DNA of 64,000 bases from Corynebacterium gerontici (GTDB lineage Bacteria; Actinomycetota; Actinomycetes; Mycobacteriales; Mycobacteriaceae). Location of the stretch: the NCBI RefSeq assembly GCF_003813985.1, contig NZ_CP033897.1, forward strand, positions 186,001 to 250,000, in the 5' to 3' direction. Numbering within the stretch: the first letter of the stretch is position 1; each line of letters begins with the position of its first letter. Positions 28,772 through 36,769 of this stretch are shown in pieces. The translations under genes and the position numbers were made by a program. Below the pieces are notes generated by a model. It searched no databases and was not told where the DNA came from. It was given only the letters and a program-made list of their open reading frames with translations.

Positions 28772-29450
28772 CCAGGTTGCTTACTAAAAGCTCGCGTAAC
28801 CCCGGCACCTTCACCATCCACCACGCCCAGCGTGGGTGGTAGCGGGGAAACGCGAGCTTTTCGCTATCCGGAATCGCCCGATCAGCCCAGCGCAGCCCCT
28901 CGGCGCAACTGACCGCAAACATGGTGGTGCCAAAGGAGTTCTTGGGCGGATGCCCGTGCTTTTTGGTGTAGCGATCGCGCGCAAATTCACCGCCAAGATA
29001 GTGCTGCCACAAGCCCGTCTCATGCCCACCGAATGGGCCTAACCAGATGGTGTAGCTGAGCACCACATCGCCGCCAACGCGCAGCATCTCATCACCCATC
29101 ACCCAAGGGTGCGGGACGTGCTCGGCCACATTGGAGGAAAACACTACGTCGAAAGCCCCATCGGCAAAGGGCAGAGCCTGGGCATCACCGCGCACATCGC
29201 CGCCGTCGAGCTCTAAAGAGATGTAGGTGCAATCGGCGAAGGCCTCACGGAAATAACCGGGGCCACCACCGACGTCCAAGATGCGCTTGCCACTAATTGG
29301 GCCTAAGAGTTCTTCCAGCATACGCCGGGTATCGCGCGCGAGATCCGTGTAGAAGCGCTCGGGATCCTTTTGCTCCTGCGGGAAGGAAAGCAGCAATTTC
29401 AGCGACCGGCGCAAAGTGAAAAAGCCCATGCGCGATAGCATAACGGCCAT
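28749..29450 (-). CDS. SAM-dependent methyltransferase in an envelope gene cluster
   Basis: A 233-residue class I methyltransferase (Methyltransf_11 type) with [11 protein letters not shown] at about 56-66, an acidic LELDGGD motif and [16 protein letters not shown]. The acceptor is unknown. ATG at 29450 with AGGAGA upstream; this ATG and that of the divergent glycosyltransferase share the palindrome CATG at 29448-29451, so each gene's promoter lies in the other's coding region. The cluster with GT4, a membrane protein, DUF3068 and TmaT suggests a glycolipid or polysaccharide substrate. Confidence 0.85.
   Translation of the reverse strand: MAVMLSRMGFFTLRRSLKLLLSFPQEQKDPERFYTDLARDTRRMLEELLGPISGKRILDVGGGPGYFREAFADCTYISLELDGGDVRGDAQALPFADGAFDVVFSSNVAEHVPHPWVMGDEMLRVGGDVVLSYTIWLGPFGGHETGLWQHYLGGEFARDRYTKKHGHPPKNSFGTTMFAVSCAEGLRWADRAIPDSEKLAFPRYHPRWAWWMVKVPGLRELLVSNLVIVRRAA
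29436..29441 (+). promoter_or_regulatory. -10 box of the GT4 gene inside the methyltransferase gene
   Basis: TAGCAT is followed by 7 nt and the ATG at 29449; there is no Shine-Dalgarno sequence for the glycosyltransferase. This box lies within the first codons of the opposing methyltransferase gene. Confidence 0.5.
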
Positions 29451-30519
29451 GAAGGTTCTCCTGCTCTGCTGGCGCGATACCAGCCACCCCCAAGGTGGCG
29501 GCTCCGAGCGCTACCTTGAGCGAGTAGGCGAATACCTCTCCGCATGCGGGCACGAGGTGACGTTTCGCACCGCCTGCTATCCCGGATCACTCAAACAAGA
29601 ACAGCGCGGCGGTATCACCTTCTCGCGCGCGGGCGGACGCTTCAGCGTGTACCCGCGCGCGTTGCTGTGGCTGTGGCGCAGGCGTTTTGATGTGGTGGTA
29701 GATACCCAAAACGGCATCCCCTTCTTCGCGCGTCTGGCCACGCGCGCACCGGTGGTGGTGCTTAGCCACCATTGCCACCGCGAGCAGTGGCCGGTGGCAG
29801 GACGCCTCCTTGGCCGGGTGGGTTGGTGGCTGGAATCGAAGGTCGCGCCCTTTGTCTATCGCAATGCCCAGTGGGTGACGGTGTCTGAACCCAGTGCTGC
29901 TGAACTGCGCGCTTTGGGGGTGCACCGCGTAGCCATCATCCGCAATGGCGTGGACCGGGTGGATGCCAGCGCGGCCCAGGAATCCTTCCGCATGGTCACC
30001 CTGAGCAGGCTGGTGCCACATAAACACATTGAGCACGCCATCGACGCCGTGCGCGCCATCCCCGAGGCGCACCTGGATGTGATTGGTTCCGGCTGGTGGT
30101 CCGATCGCCTGCGCGCCTATGCCGCCGATGTTGCAGATCGCGTGCATTTTCACGGCCACGTGAGCGAGCGCCGCAAGCATGAACTCCTCGCGCGAGCCTG
30201 CCTGCACCTTATGCCCTCTGCCAAGGAAGGCTGGGGCTTGGCCGTGATTGAGGCTGGCCTGCACGGGGTGCCCACCATTGGTTATCGCAGTTCAGGTGGG
30301 CTTCGTGATTCCGTCCGCGGCGGCCTCCTGGTGGATACCCACGCCGATTTCCTTGCCGCTACGCGTCTTTTGCTTTTCCACGCACAACGCCGCCAAACCC
30401 TTGGCGCCATTGCAAGAGACTATGCGCAGCAGTTCTCCTGGGAGGAGACTGGCCGGCGCTTTATGCAGATCATCGGCACTGCGAACCAGGAGAAGATGAG
30501 CGCCCAGCCCAAGGGGTGA
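29449..30519 (+). CDS. Family 4 glycosyltransferase
   Basis: A 356-residue GT-B enzyme. N-terminal HPQGGGSERYLE (nucleotide-sugar enzyme glycine loop), VTVSEPSAAELRALGV, VTLSRLVPHKHIEHAI and the late EGWGLAVIEAGLHGVPTIGY with the E-x7-E motif are typical of GT4. The donor and acceptor are unknown; mannosyl or glucosyl transfer to an envelope lipid is a fair guess from the neighbours. Start at the shared CATG, probably leaderless. The last 100 nt overlap the convergent membrane-protein gene. Confidence 0.85.
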   Translation: MKVLLLCWRDTSHPQGGGSERYLERVGEYLSACGHEVTFRTACYPGSLKQEQRGGITFSRAGGRFSVYPRALLWLWRRRFDVVVDTQNGIPFFARLATRAPVVVLSHHCHREQWPVAGRLLGRVGWWLESKVAPFVYRNAQWVTVSEPSAAELRALGVHRVAIIRNGVDRVDASAAQESFRMVTLSRLVPHKHIEHAIDAVRAIPEAHLDVIGSGWWSDRLRAYAADVADRVHFHGHVSERRKHELLARACLHLMPSAKEGWGLAVIEAGLHGVPTIGYRSSGGLRDSVRGGLLVDTHADFLAATRLLLFHAQRRQTLGAIARDYAQQFSWEETGRRFMQIIGTANQEKMSAQPKG

Positions 30520-31679
30520 GGCTTCGTGATACCGCCGATTTCTCGCTGGGAGTCGCCGTCAATCACCAGCCCGATATGGTGTTCGCGCAGCCAGGCATCA
30601 TCGTCTAGGTGCTTGAGTGCTTCGGTATAGCGGGGCGAGGCTTGATCGGTGATCTCCCCATCCACGCGCAGCTCGCCTGCCTGCACGGAGCTGTTTGCTT
30701 TCAGGCGCGGGTCCACCATCACACGCCCCTGGTATTCGACGATGCCGCGGCTGTCCACAATGAGCAGGTCGCCTTCGGATTGGGGCAGATCAGGGGTGGG
30801 TACGGTCACGTCGGGAAGTGGGCGGAAGCTCAGGGCGGCGAACACTAAGGCTAGGGGAGGAATGCGCGCGGCACCGGCCACCATGGCGGGCAGTGCGAGC
30901 ATGAGCAGCTTATTGGAATCGCGAAACAGCGAGGCCCCCGGCAACCACAGCAGCCAGGGTATGGCCAGCATGAGTATCAACCCGGACCAGGCGAGGATCT
31001 GCAGGCGCCTAGGTGCAAGGAGCAGCAGTCCAAACAGCGCGAGCATAGGCAGCCACACCGCCACCTCCGCGTTCCAGATATTGCCCGTGTGGCTTGCCAG
31101 GTAGGCATGCGTGCTGCTGCCCGGCACGGACTGCAAGCTGGGCACAAGCCAGCTCAAAGAGCTCAAGGCGCCAACCAGCAGCATCTTCTTCCACGGCCCG
31201 GTGGCAACCCCCACGACCGTGGCGATCACCGCACCGGTGGGTGTGAGCGAACAGGCCCACAGCACCAGCGGATTCTTGGTAGCCACCAGCAGGGGCAGCA
31301 GCCAGGCAGCAATCACCAAAGACCAGTGGCCTTGGTGCAGGCGCTCGATGGTGAAGGGGTTACACAGGCACAAAGTGATAGCGGCGATTTTGCCCCAGGT
31401 GCGCTGCCCAAAGCGGCTCGCCCCATACGCACCCGCGATTGCCCCTGCAAGCAGCATGAGGCGGGCGGCGTAGGAGGCGTCGAAAAGCTTGCCAAGAACC
31501 GCGAGGATGCCGTCTTGGGGGAAGTTGCGCGCCGGAAGATCGCCGAAGGAGACGGCGGGGTGGGGAACCACGACCATGTCGCGAAGTCCCAGCATGCCTG
31601 GGGTGGCGAAGGGCCAGAGCAGGAGTGTAATCAGCAGTGCCGACCACAGCACTGGCCAACGAATCAGCGGCGACGCCAT
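30420..31679 (-). CDS. Polytopic membrane protein of the TmaT locus
   Basis: A 419-residue protein with about ten hydrophobic helices, an extracytoplasmic-looking domain of about 100 residues (about 285-385) and a last helix near the C-terminus. No enzyme motif is recognised with confidence; the architecture resembles GT-C-like or polysaccharide membrane proteins, which stays a guess. ATG at 31679 lies inside the end of the DUF3068 gene (16-nt overlap), so the two are coupled. Its last 33 codons, including the final helix, are encoded on the strand opposite the end of the GT4 gene. Confidence 0.72.
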   Translation of the reverse strand: MASPLIRWPVLWSALLITLLLWPFATPGMLGLRDMVVVPHPAVSFGDLPARNFPQDGILAVLGKLFDASYAARLMLLAGAIAGAYGASRFGQRTWGKIAAITLCLCNPFTIERLHQGHWSLVIAAWLLPLLVATKNPLVLWACSLTPTGAVIATVVGVATGPWKKMLLVGALSSLSWLVPSLQSVPGSSTHAYLASHTGNIWNAEVAVWLPMLALFGLLLLAPRRLQILAWSGLILMLAIPWLLWLPGASLFRDSNKLLMLALPAMVAGAARIPPLALVFAALSFRPLPDVTVPTPDLPQSEGDLLIVDSRGIVEYQGRVMVDPRLKANSSVQAGELRVDGEITDQASPRYTEALKHLDDDAWLREHHIGLVIDGDSQREIGGITKPHPLGWALIFSWFAVPMICIKRRPVSSQENCCA

Positions 31680-32386
31680 AGCGCTACAGCGATAAGGAGC
31701 ACGGCACACAGCTTGAGCATAAAGCTTGCGATTCGAAGCGCCTGCAAGGTGTGTTTGGTGCGATCAGCGTGTGCTCGGGCCGCGTCCTGGGTGGCTTGAT
31801 CCCATTCGAGCGTGGTGTCGATCCCAGGCAGTGTGAGGTGCTCCACCTCGTTGAGGATGGTGCCACTTTTTGGCTCCACCCAAATGGTTCGCTCTACATG
31901 CTCGCGCTTTTGGTGATAGACATACGCGTCGCCGTCTTGGCGCACATAATCCAGCGGTGCGCTATCGCCGGCGAAAACATCATAGAAATCATAGGAGCGC
32001 CGCTCAGTATTGAATGGGAAGAAATACTGCAGTCCGTTGCGGGTGAAACGCTCGCGTTTGTCCGTTTTGCCCAGCACGGTCACAGTGATACTGGAATTAT
32101 TGTCCAACACAGGATAGGTGGAGTGACGAATCAGTTGCAGGTGATCATCCACGCTAATCAGTGTTTTACCTGCATCATTTTTGAGCGTGTCCTGCACATG
32201 CACTTTCACCTCGTCTTTGATGCCAGGATCTGAGGTATCAATCTGGCGGGTCAAGGTGGTGTGGTCGCCGTGGGCAACATATGTGTGCGAAGAATTGAGG
32301 GGGATGGGCATGATGCGGCTAGTGATCAGCGGGGGAACCACCGTGGCAAGCACCAGTAATACCGCGGCAGCGATTACTTTGCGCAA
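31664..32386 (-). CDS. DUF3068 (porin PorA family) membrane protein
   Basis: A 240-residue protein with one helix at each end (about 5-25 and 218-236) and an extracytoplasmic domain between, the layout of DUF3068. Members occur in mycolate-producing actinobacteria; their function is not established. TTG at 32386 has GGAG at a good distance; a TTG four codons upstream (32398) is the alternative. Divergent from the TmaT-like gene with about 30 nt between the starts. Confidence 0.8.
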   Translation of the reverse strand: MRKVIAAAVLLVLATVVPPLITSRIMPIPLNSSHTYVAHGDHTTLTRQIDTSDPGIKDEVKVHVQDTLKNDAGKTLISVDDHLQLIRHSTYPVLDNNSSITVTVLGKTDKRERFTRNGLQYFFPFNTERRSYDFYDVFAGDSAPLDYVRQDGDAYVYHQKREHVERTIWVEPKSGTILNEVEHLTLPGIDTTLEWDQATQDAARAHADRTKHTLQALRIASFMLKLCAVLLIAVALWRRR

Positions 32387-32416
32387 TCCGATCTCCAACC
32401 TAGAATCTTGAAATTA

Positions 32417-33418
32417 GTGTCTTCATCGTACCTGCCGCAGCTTGAGGGATTGCGCGGTGTCGCAGCTTTAGGCGTGCTGCTGACTCACACCGCCTTCCAA
32501 ACAGGTACTCAGAGTGCCGTCCTGGCGCGCTTCGACTACTTCGTGGCCGTCTTCTTCGCCCTCTCCGCGTTCCTGCTCTGGCGCGATTTCCGCCCCCAAG
32601 GCTATTTGCGCCGCCGCTTCTGGCGCATCGTCCCAGCCTATTGGGTGTGCGTGGGTCTGACGTTTGCCTTGCTTTTCGACGCCTTCCGCACCCCACCCCA
32701 GGCGATCCTCGCCACCTTCTTCTTCGGTCAAATTTATCTGCCCAATGGGTTAGCCGGTGGGCTCACGCACATGTGGTCGCTGTGCGTGGAGGTGGCGTTC
32801 TACCTGGGGCTGCCGGTGCTATTTTGGGCCGTGGGCAAGCGGGAGAAGAAGGTGCGCGTGGGCGCGATCGTGGCACTGATGATGTTCGGTTTTGCCTGGA
32901 CGCTCATGCCCTGGCCTGAGGGAGGGGTGAACTTTCAGATCTTCCCCTTCTCCTACCTACCCTGGTTTGGGGTGGGGCTGCTGCTTGCCGAATACGAGCC
33001 CAAGCGCGCCAGTGTGTGGTTCTGGGTTCCGGCACTGGTGGTGGCGTGGATTGCAGGCCAGATGTGGTTCGGCCCGCTGGGGCTGGATCACCCAAGCCCC
33101 CTGCAGTTTTTCCGCAAAATCCTGTTCGGCGCGCTCTTCGGGCTCTTCGTCATGCTGGCGGCCTGGAACTCCAAGCTGCTGCGTACCGAGCCGTTGCAGA
33201 GGCTGGGGCGCATCAGTTATTCGCTGTTCCTCTGGCACCTCCCGGTACTGTCGATTGTCCTGCCCATGCTGGGCATCAAGCCTTTCAGCGGACACTTTGT
33301 GCTGGTGAGTGCCGTGACCATCGTGATGTCCATTGCCGTGGCGGATCTGAGTTACCGCTACGTGGAGAGCAAATTCAGCGCGCGGGGTAGGCGGAAGGTT
33401 GCTGCAAGTCGTCTGTGA
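32417..33418 (+). CDS. tmaT: Acyltransferase family 3 membrane protein, TmaT-like
   Basis: A 333-residue protein with about ten helices and the OafA/acyltransferase-3 signature LPQLEGLRGVAALGVLLTH at the N-terminus and FFALSAFLLWRDF shortly after. In C. glutamicum the protein at the equivalent locus, TmaT, acetylates trehalose monomycolate before export by CmpL proteins; this assignment comes from family and neighbourhood. Start uncertain: GTG 32417 (used) or TTG 32408; neither has a Shine-Dalgarno, and TAGAAT at 32401-32406 could be the -10 of a leaderless or nearly leaderless mRNA. Confidence 0.8.
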   Translation: MSSSYLPQLEGLRGVAALGVLLTHTAFQTGTQSAVLARFDYFVAVFFALSAFLLWRDFRPQGYLRRRFWRIVPAYWVCVGLTFALLFDAFRTPPQAILATFFFGQIYLPNGLAGGLTHMWSLCVEVAFYLGLPVLFWAVGKREKKVRVGAIVALMMFGFAWTLMPWPEGGVNFQIFPFSYLPWFGVGLLLAEYEPKRASVWFWVPALVVAWIAGQMWFGPLGLDHPSPLQFFRKILFGALFGLFVMLAAWNSKLLRTEPLQRLGRISYSLFLWHLPVLSIVLPMLGIKPFSGHFVLVSAVTIVMSIAVADLSYRYVESKFSARGRRKVAASRL

Positions 33419-34383
33419 GATGGGGAGCTGCGCTTCCGATTGACTGGAATCGCGGCGTTTCCGCAATGGAGGGTGACGGCTTACGCATGATGGCCAGGGT
33501 TTTAGGTGTGCAGTAACGAGGCTACTTGGGAGTTCAAGCAAAGCAATGACCTCGGGGGTATACCGATGTTTCGCGGCATTGACCGTCCCGAGGCCTATCG
33601 AGACCCACATTACCAGTCAAAAACACCGAGGTTAGAGGAGAAGCCTTTGAGCGAATAGTCTTCCAATGCCCTGCTGACGGAGTATTAGATGTAGCCGATA
33701 AGTCAGTGGTATGTGTGGAATTGAAGTGCCACGGGTTTTGTTCCTTGAAATTTGTCTTCGGTCACATTGATGTTTAGATCGACCTTTTCGAAGCGCTGTG
33801 GAGACGATTTCGAAGGACCTTCAGATCGAGCCACAATCCATCCGGCGGCTGCGGTGACGGCTGAGCGCTGGGGCTGTAAGAGGTCAATGCCATCAGCCAT
33901 TGAGCCCACAATCCTGGCGAGTTCCGGCCTAGAAATTGAGCAGGCATTCAGCATCGGGTACGCCAGCGGCCGTTCGGTTGCAAGGATTTGGTAATGAACT
34001 CGCTGGTGAACTGGTTAATTTAAGCTGGCCGCCGGCCATGAGATCCTGCGATTGGGGAACCCGGGCTCTACGGGCTTCCTTTAGGAAAGCTATCGCCTCC
34101 TAGACAGACCCGCAGGAAGGGCGTGCGATCACCTTTTCGGTTACTCGAAGTGCTTACGAATGGGCTTGGGGAAGGCGGTCGCGCTGGCATATGAAGACGC
34201 TTCGAACTTGTCACCATGGCGCTGCGATTTACCCGTTCCTAACATCGATCTCAAAGTATGAAACGCACGCCAGATACTTGAGGATAAATGCAAACATGGT
34301 TATACCTGCATTTAAATCCTCGGCGGGGTGGGGACTTGATTTGTACGTGATGTAGGGGTTGATCAGGAAGGAATGGCTACCAA
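33419..34383. other. 965-nt gene-poor, decayed stretch at the left of the accessory island
   Basis: No intact gene is recognised. Short open fragments with coding-like composition are seen: plus strand from GTG 33507 to TAG 33656 (49 codons, ending in PRLEEKPLSE), minus strand 33703-33954 (83 codons, no family recognised) and plus strand about 34141-34260 (40 codons ending DLPVPNIDLKV). None has a convincing ribosome site. A GGAACCCG/CGGGCTTCC hairpin lies at 34056-34080. The stretch probably holds remnants of deleted genes. No transposase was identified. Confidence 0.5.
34281..34320. repeat. Imperfect inverted repeat upstream of the ketosynthase remnant
   Basis: AGGATAAATGCA at 34281-34292 faces TGCATTTAAATCCT at 34307-34320 across 14 nt, 63 nt before the start of the ketosynthase remnant. 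It may be an operator for the lost cluster or a stem-loop. Confidence 0.45.
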
Positions 34384-35096
34384 ATGAATAGTCAAAAAGT
34401 CTGGTTATTGGGTACGGCGCTGGCCACTCCGGGAAAGGCGATTGGAAACGATCAAATCGGCGAATGGACTGGCAAAGGTGAAGAGTGGGTCATTCCCAAA
34501 ACGGGTATCCAGAATCGCTTTTACCTGAGCGATGGGGCTTCTCTGGATGATTTGGGCGCGGTGGTGGCTAAAAAAGCTATCCGGAACTCTTCGTTGAGGG
34601 TGGATCCGAGAAAAATGTTATTCAACCTGCGGGGAATGGTCTTAAAATTATTTATGACACAATTTGCTTGGATCGACTTTTATACGGCATCATCGCATTG
34701 CCTTTCCTCAGGCTCATGGAAAATCAAATGATGGAATTTGCTAACCACCGTGCTGCTTTTGGAAAAACGATCGATAATTACCAGTATGTTCAAGATCGCA
34801 TCGTGAGAGCTCGGGTGAATGCTACGACGGTTGAAGCGCTGTCTCGTGAGGCGTTGACGGAGATGCAATCCCAAATGTCGACAGTCTCGATGACTAGCTC
34901 TATTGCCAAAATGCTTGGAGCAGAAGCAGTGCTCCAGACTGCGCAGGATACCATGCGGGTTCTCGGCCACTCAGGATATGAAACCGGTGAAGTGTCCAAG
35001 CTACTGTCAGACGCACAGGGTTTGGTCATCGCGGGTGGCACGATTGAAATGCAAAAGAAAAATATTTTTTCTCAATTGTCGAAAGGTTCGGAGTGA
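34384..35096 (+). pseudogene. Fusion remnant: ketosynthase III N-terminus joined out of frame to acyl-CoA dehydrogenase C-terminus
   Basis: From ATG 34384 about 68 codons read as the start of a FabH-like ketoacyl synthase III (VWLLGTALATPGKAI, EEWVIPKTGIQNRFY, LDDLGAVVAKKAI). From about 34587, in another frame, the sequence reads as the C-terminal half of an acyl-CoA dehydrogenase (FVEGGSEKNVIQPAG, LDRLLYGIIALP, HRAAFGKTIDNYQYVQDRIV, QDTMRVLGHSGYE, IAGGTIEMQKKNI) to TGA 35096. A deletion probably removed the rest of the ketosynthase, any genes between, and the dehydrogenase N-terminus. Base composition is more AT-rich than the flanking envelope genes, suggesting acquired DNA. Confidence 0.75.
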
Positions 35097-35443
35097 CTGT
35101 CCTTCAGCACACAGTGGCAGAGTCGGACTTGGCAACTCAATGGAGGAACGACATCCCAGTGGTTGCCACTCCAATCCTCATTTGGTTGTGTGAACTCGCA
35201 GCAATGAGGGAATTGGAAAATGAGGGTTGTGACGCTTTCACCGTTGGATTTTCGCATGAATGCAAGCACGTGGGCGCTTGTGGACTTGGCGAGGTTGTCG
35301 AAGTCGAGGCCAGGCTGGTTTCCCAATCCGAAAGCGACTATGTTTTCGACTGCATTGCTCGGCACGGCACGAAGACACTTTTGAGCTCGAAACATATAAG
35401 AAAGGCTGTTCAGCGGGATCGAGATGATGAAGACTTTTCTTAA
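35093..35443 (+). CDS. FlK-like hot-dog thioesterase
   Basis: A 116-residue protein resembling the fluoroacetyl-CoA thioesterase family: HTVAESDLA at the start, VVATPILIWLCELAAM with the active-site region, TVGFSHECKHVGACGLGEVVEVEARL. In this family a Thr, a Glu and a His do the chemistry; a Thr, a Glu and a His occur at the expected places, although assignment needs alignment. GTG at 35093 overlaps the stop of the dehydrogenase remnant as GTGA, so it was part of that operon. It appears intact. A role in hydrolysing an acyl-CoA intermediate or toxic product of the lost pathway is a guess. Confidence 0.72.
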   Translation: MTVLQHTVAESDLATQWRNDIPVVATPILIWLCELAAMRELENEGCDAFTVGFSHECKHVGACGLGEVVEVEARLVSQSESDYVFDCIARHGTKTLLSSKHIRKAVQRDRDDEDFS

Positions 35444-36569
35444 ACCCCTAACGGCATGGCTGCTGATAACCCCGCTGACCCGTTTAGTTGTCACCACTAT
35501 CCCGATGGTGGCGGTGGTTGGTACCTCAGCCGTAGGCAAGAGCTACGTCGCGGGTGGTCTGATCTCTGGCGGATACGCCGCAGGTGAAGCAATCGGGGCG
35601 GTGTTGCTTACGCACAGACTCAACGGTGCGGCGATCAAACGGCAGTGCGCACTCATCTGCGCGATCAGCGCCGCGCTACTTGGACTTGCAGGGTTTACCC
35701 TCTGGAGCGCACCCGACTGGTGGCCGCTTGCAGGCATCGCGGTGCTGCTGCTCGGCATGGTCTCTTCACCTCTTCCCGGAGTTTTGCGATCTTCTGCCAC
35801 CCAATTGAGTGAAAAGCCAGCGAGGATCCTCTCCATCGACAACGTGATCAACCAGGCGTGCTGGGTGATCGGCCCAGTTATCGGCGTCATGCTTGTACAT
35901 AAGCTCAACACTTTTGCCGCCTACCTCTGCCTGGCTGCGCTCATGCTGGCATCCGTTGTGCTGGTGTTCGCGGCGATCCCTAAGAATTACAAGCATCAAT
36001 CGGGAACGTCCGGCAAGGCGAAGTTCCGTCCCATCGCGGTGCCGGTGGTGGCGTCGGGCGTGATCATGGCGGTCACAGCAGCCTTTGACACGCTTGTGCC
36101 AGGCCTCCTGCAAGAGTGGTTTGGTTCGGATGAGCGCACCAGCTTTGTGCTGGCCGTGCTTGCCATCGGCAGTGTGCTCACCTCTGCCGTGTTTGGTCTT
36201 AAGCAGCGCTGGTCGCGTCCTGAGAGCATTGCGATGGCCTCCACGGTCATGATGATCCTGCTGCTCGGCGTGGTGGGCAGCGCACCTAACTATGTGTTGC
36301 TGTTGGTGCTCGCTGGATTCATTGGTGTGGTCCAGGCTCCATCGATGGTGCTCAGGCAAGTCATCGTCTCCGATGTGGTGCCGGATCAGCGTAAGGCCGC
36401 TGCATTTTCGATGCTCTACGCCGCAGGTGGCGTGGGATATGCAGCTTCTGCGGCTGTGACGCCCTGGATGGCATCAATGCTTTCGGCGCAATTCGCGTCC
36501 GTGATTACCGCCGTACTGTGCCTGGGCGTGCTCGCTGTTGCTGTGAAGATCCAGCGCAGCGGGAATTAG
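35424..36569 (+). CDS. MFS-type exporter in the accessory island
   Basis: A 381-residue membrane protein with about eleven or twelve helices and MFS-like organisation, including a central loop around residue 190 rich in Lys/Gly. It starts at ATG 35424 (or the adjacent ATG 35427) inside the last 20 nt of the thioesterase gene, so it is coupled to it. Its composition is closer to the chromosomal average than the preceding remnant. It appears intact. As the exporter next to a ketosynthase/dehydrogenase/thioesterase set it might have exported a small product; no substrate can be assigned. Confidence 0.75.
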   Translation: MMKTFLKPLTAWLLITPLTRLVVTTIPMVAVVGTSAVGKSYVAGGLISGGYAAGEAIGAVLLTHRLNGAAIKRQCALICAISAALLGLAGFTLWSAPDWWPLAGIAVLLLGMVSSPLPGVLRSSATQLSEKPARILSIDNVINQACWVIGPVIGVMLVHKLNTFAAYLCLAALMLASVVLVFAAIPKNYKHQSGTSGKAKFRPIAVPVVASGVIMAVTAAFDTLVPGLLQEWFGSDERTSFVLAVLAIGSVLTSAVFGLKQRWSRPESIAMASTVMMILLLGVVGSAPNYVLLLVLAGFIGVVQAPSMVLRQVIVSDVVPDQRKAAAFSMLYAAGGVGYAASAAVTPWMASMLSAQFASVITAVLCLGVLAVAVKIQRSGN

Positions 36570-36700
36570 TCCAACCTTTAAGGAGTTGGGCTCCGAAGGC
36601 GATTCGGAACGCGGCGGTGTTCGCCAGATGCCATTGAAACGTGCGATGGAGCACATTAACTTGGGAATCTAAAGAAAGCGGAGCGCTGGGAGGAGCAGAC

Positions 36701-36769
36701 ATGGTCAAACCTCTCGCCGTAGACACCATCTCAGATCCTTTTGTCGCTGAAGGCTGTGTCCTGGAATGA
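36701..36769 (+). CDS. Possible 22-residue peptide coupled to an exporter pseudogene
   Basis: ATG 36701 is preceded by a very strong ribosome site (GGGAGGAG at 36688-36695) and reads 22 codons, ending GCVLE, to a TGA at 36767-36769 that overlaps the ATG of the following MFS gene. The MFS gene has no ribosome site of its own, so this mini-gene would drive its translation. It could be a leader for coupling, or the precursor of a secreted modified peptide with one late cysteine. No similarity to a known precursor is recognised and no modifying enzyme is present now. Confidence 0.4.
   Translation: MVKPLAVDTISDPFVAEGCVLE

Noticed and set aside
33703-33954. 83-codon minus-strand open frame in the island
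   Set aside because: It has coding-like composition but no ribosome site or recognised family, and is preceded by a stop; kept only as a possible gene fragment.
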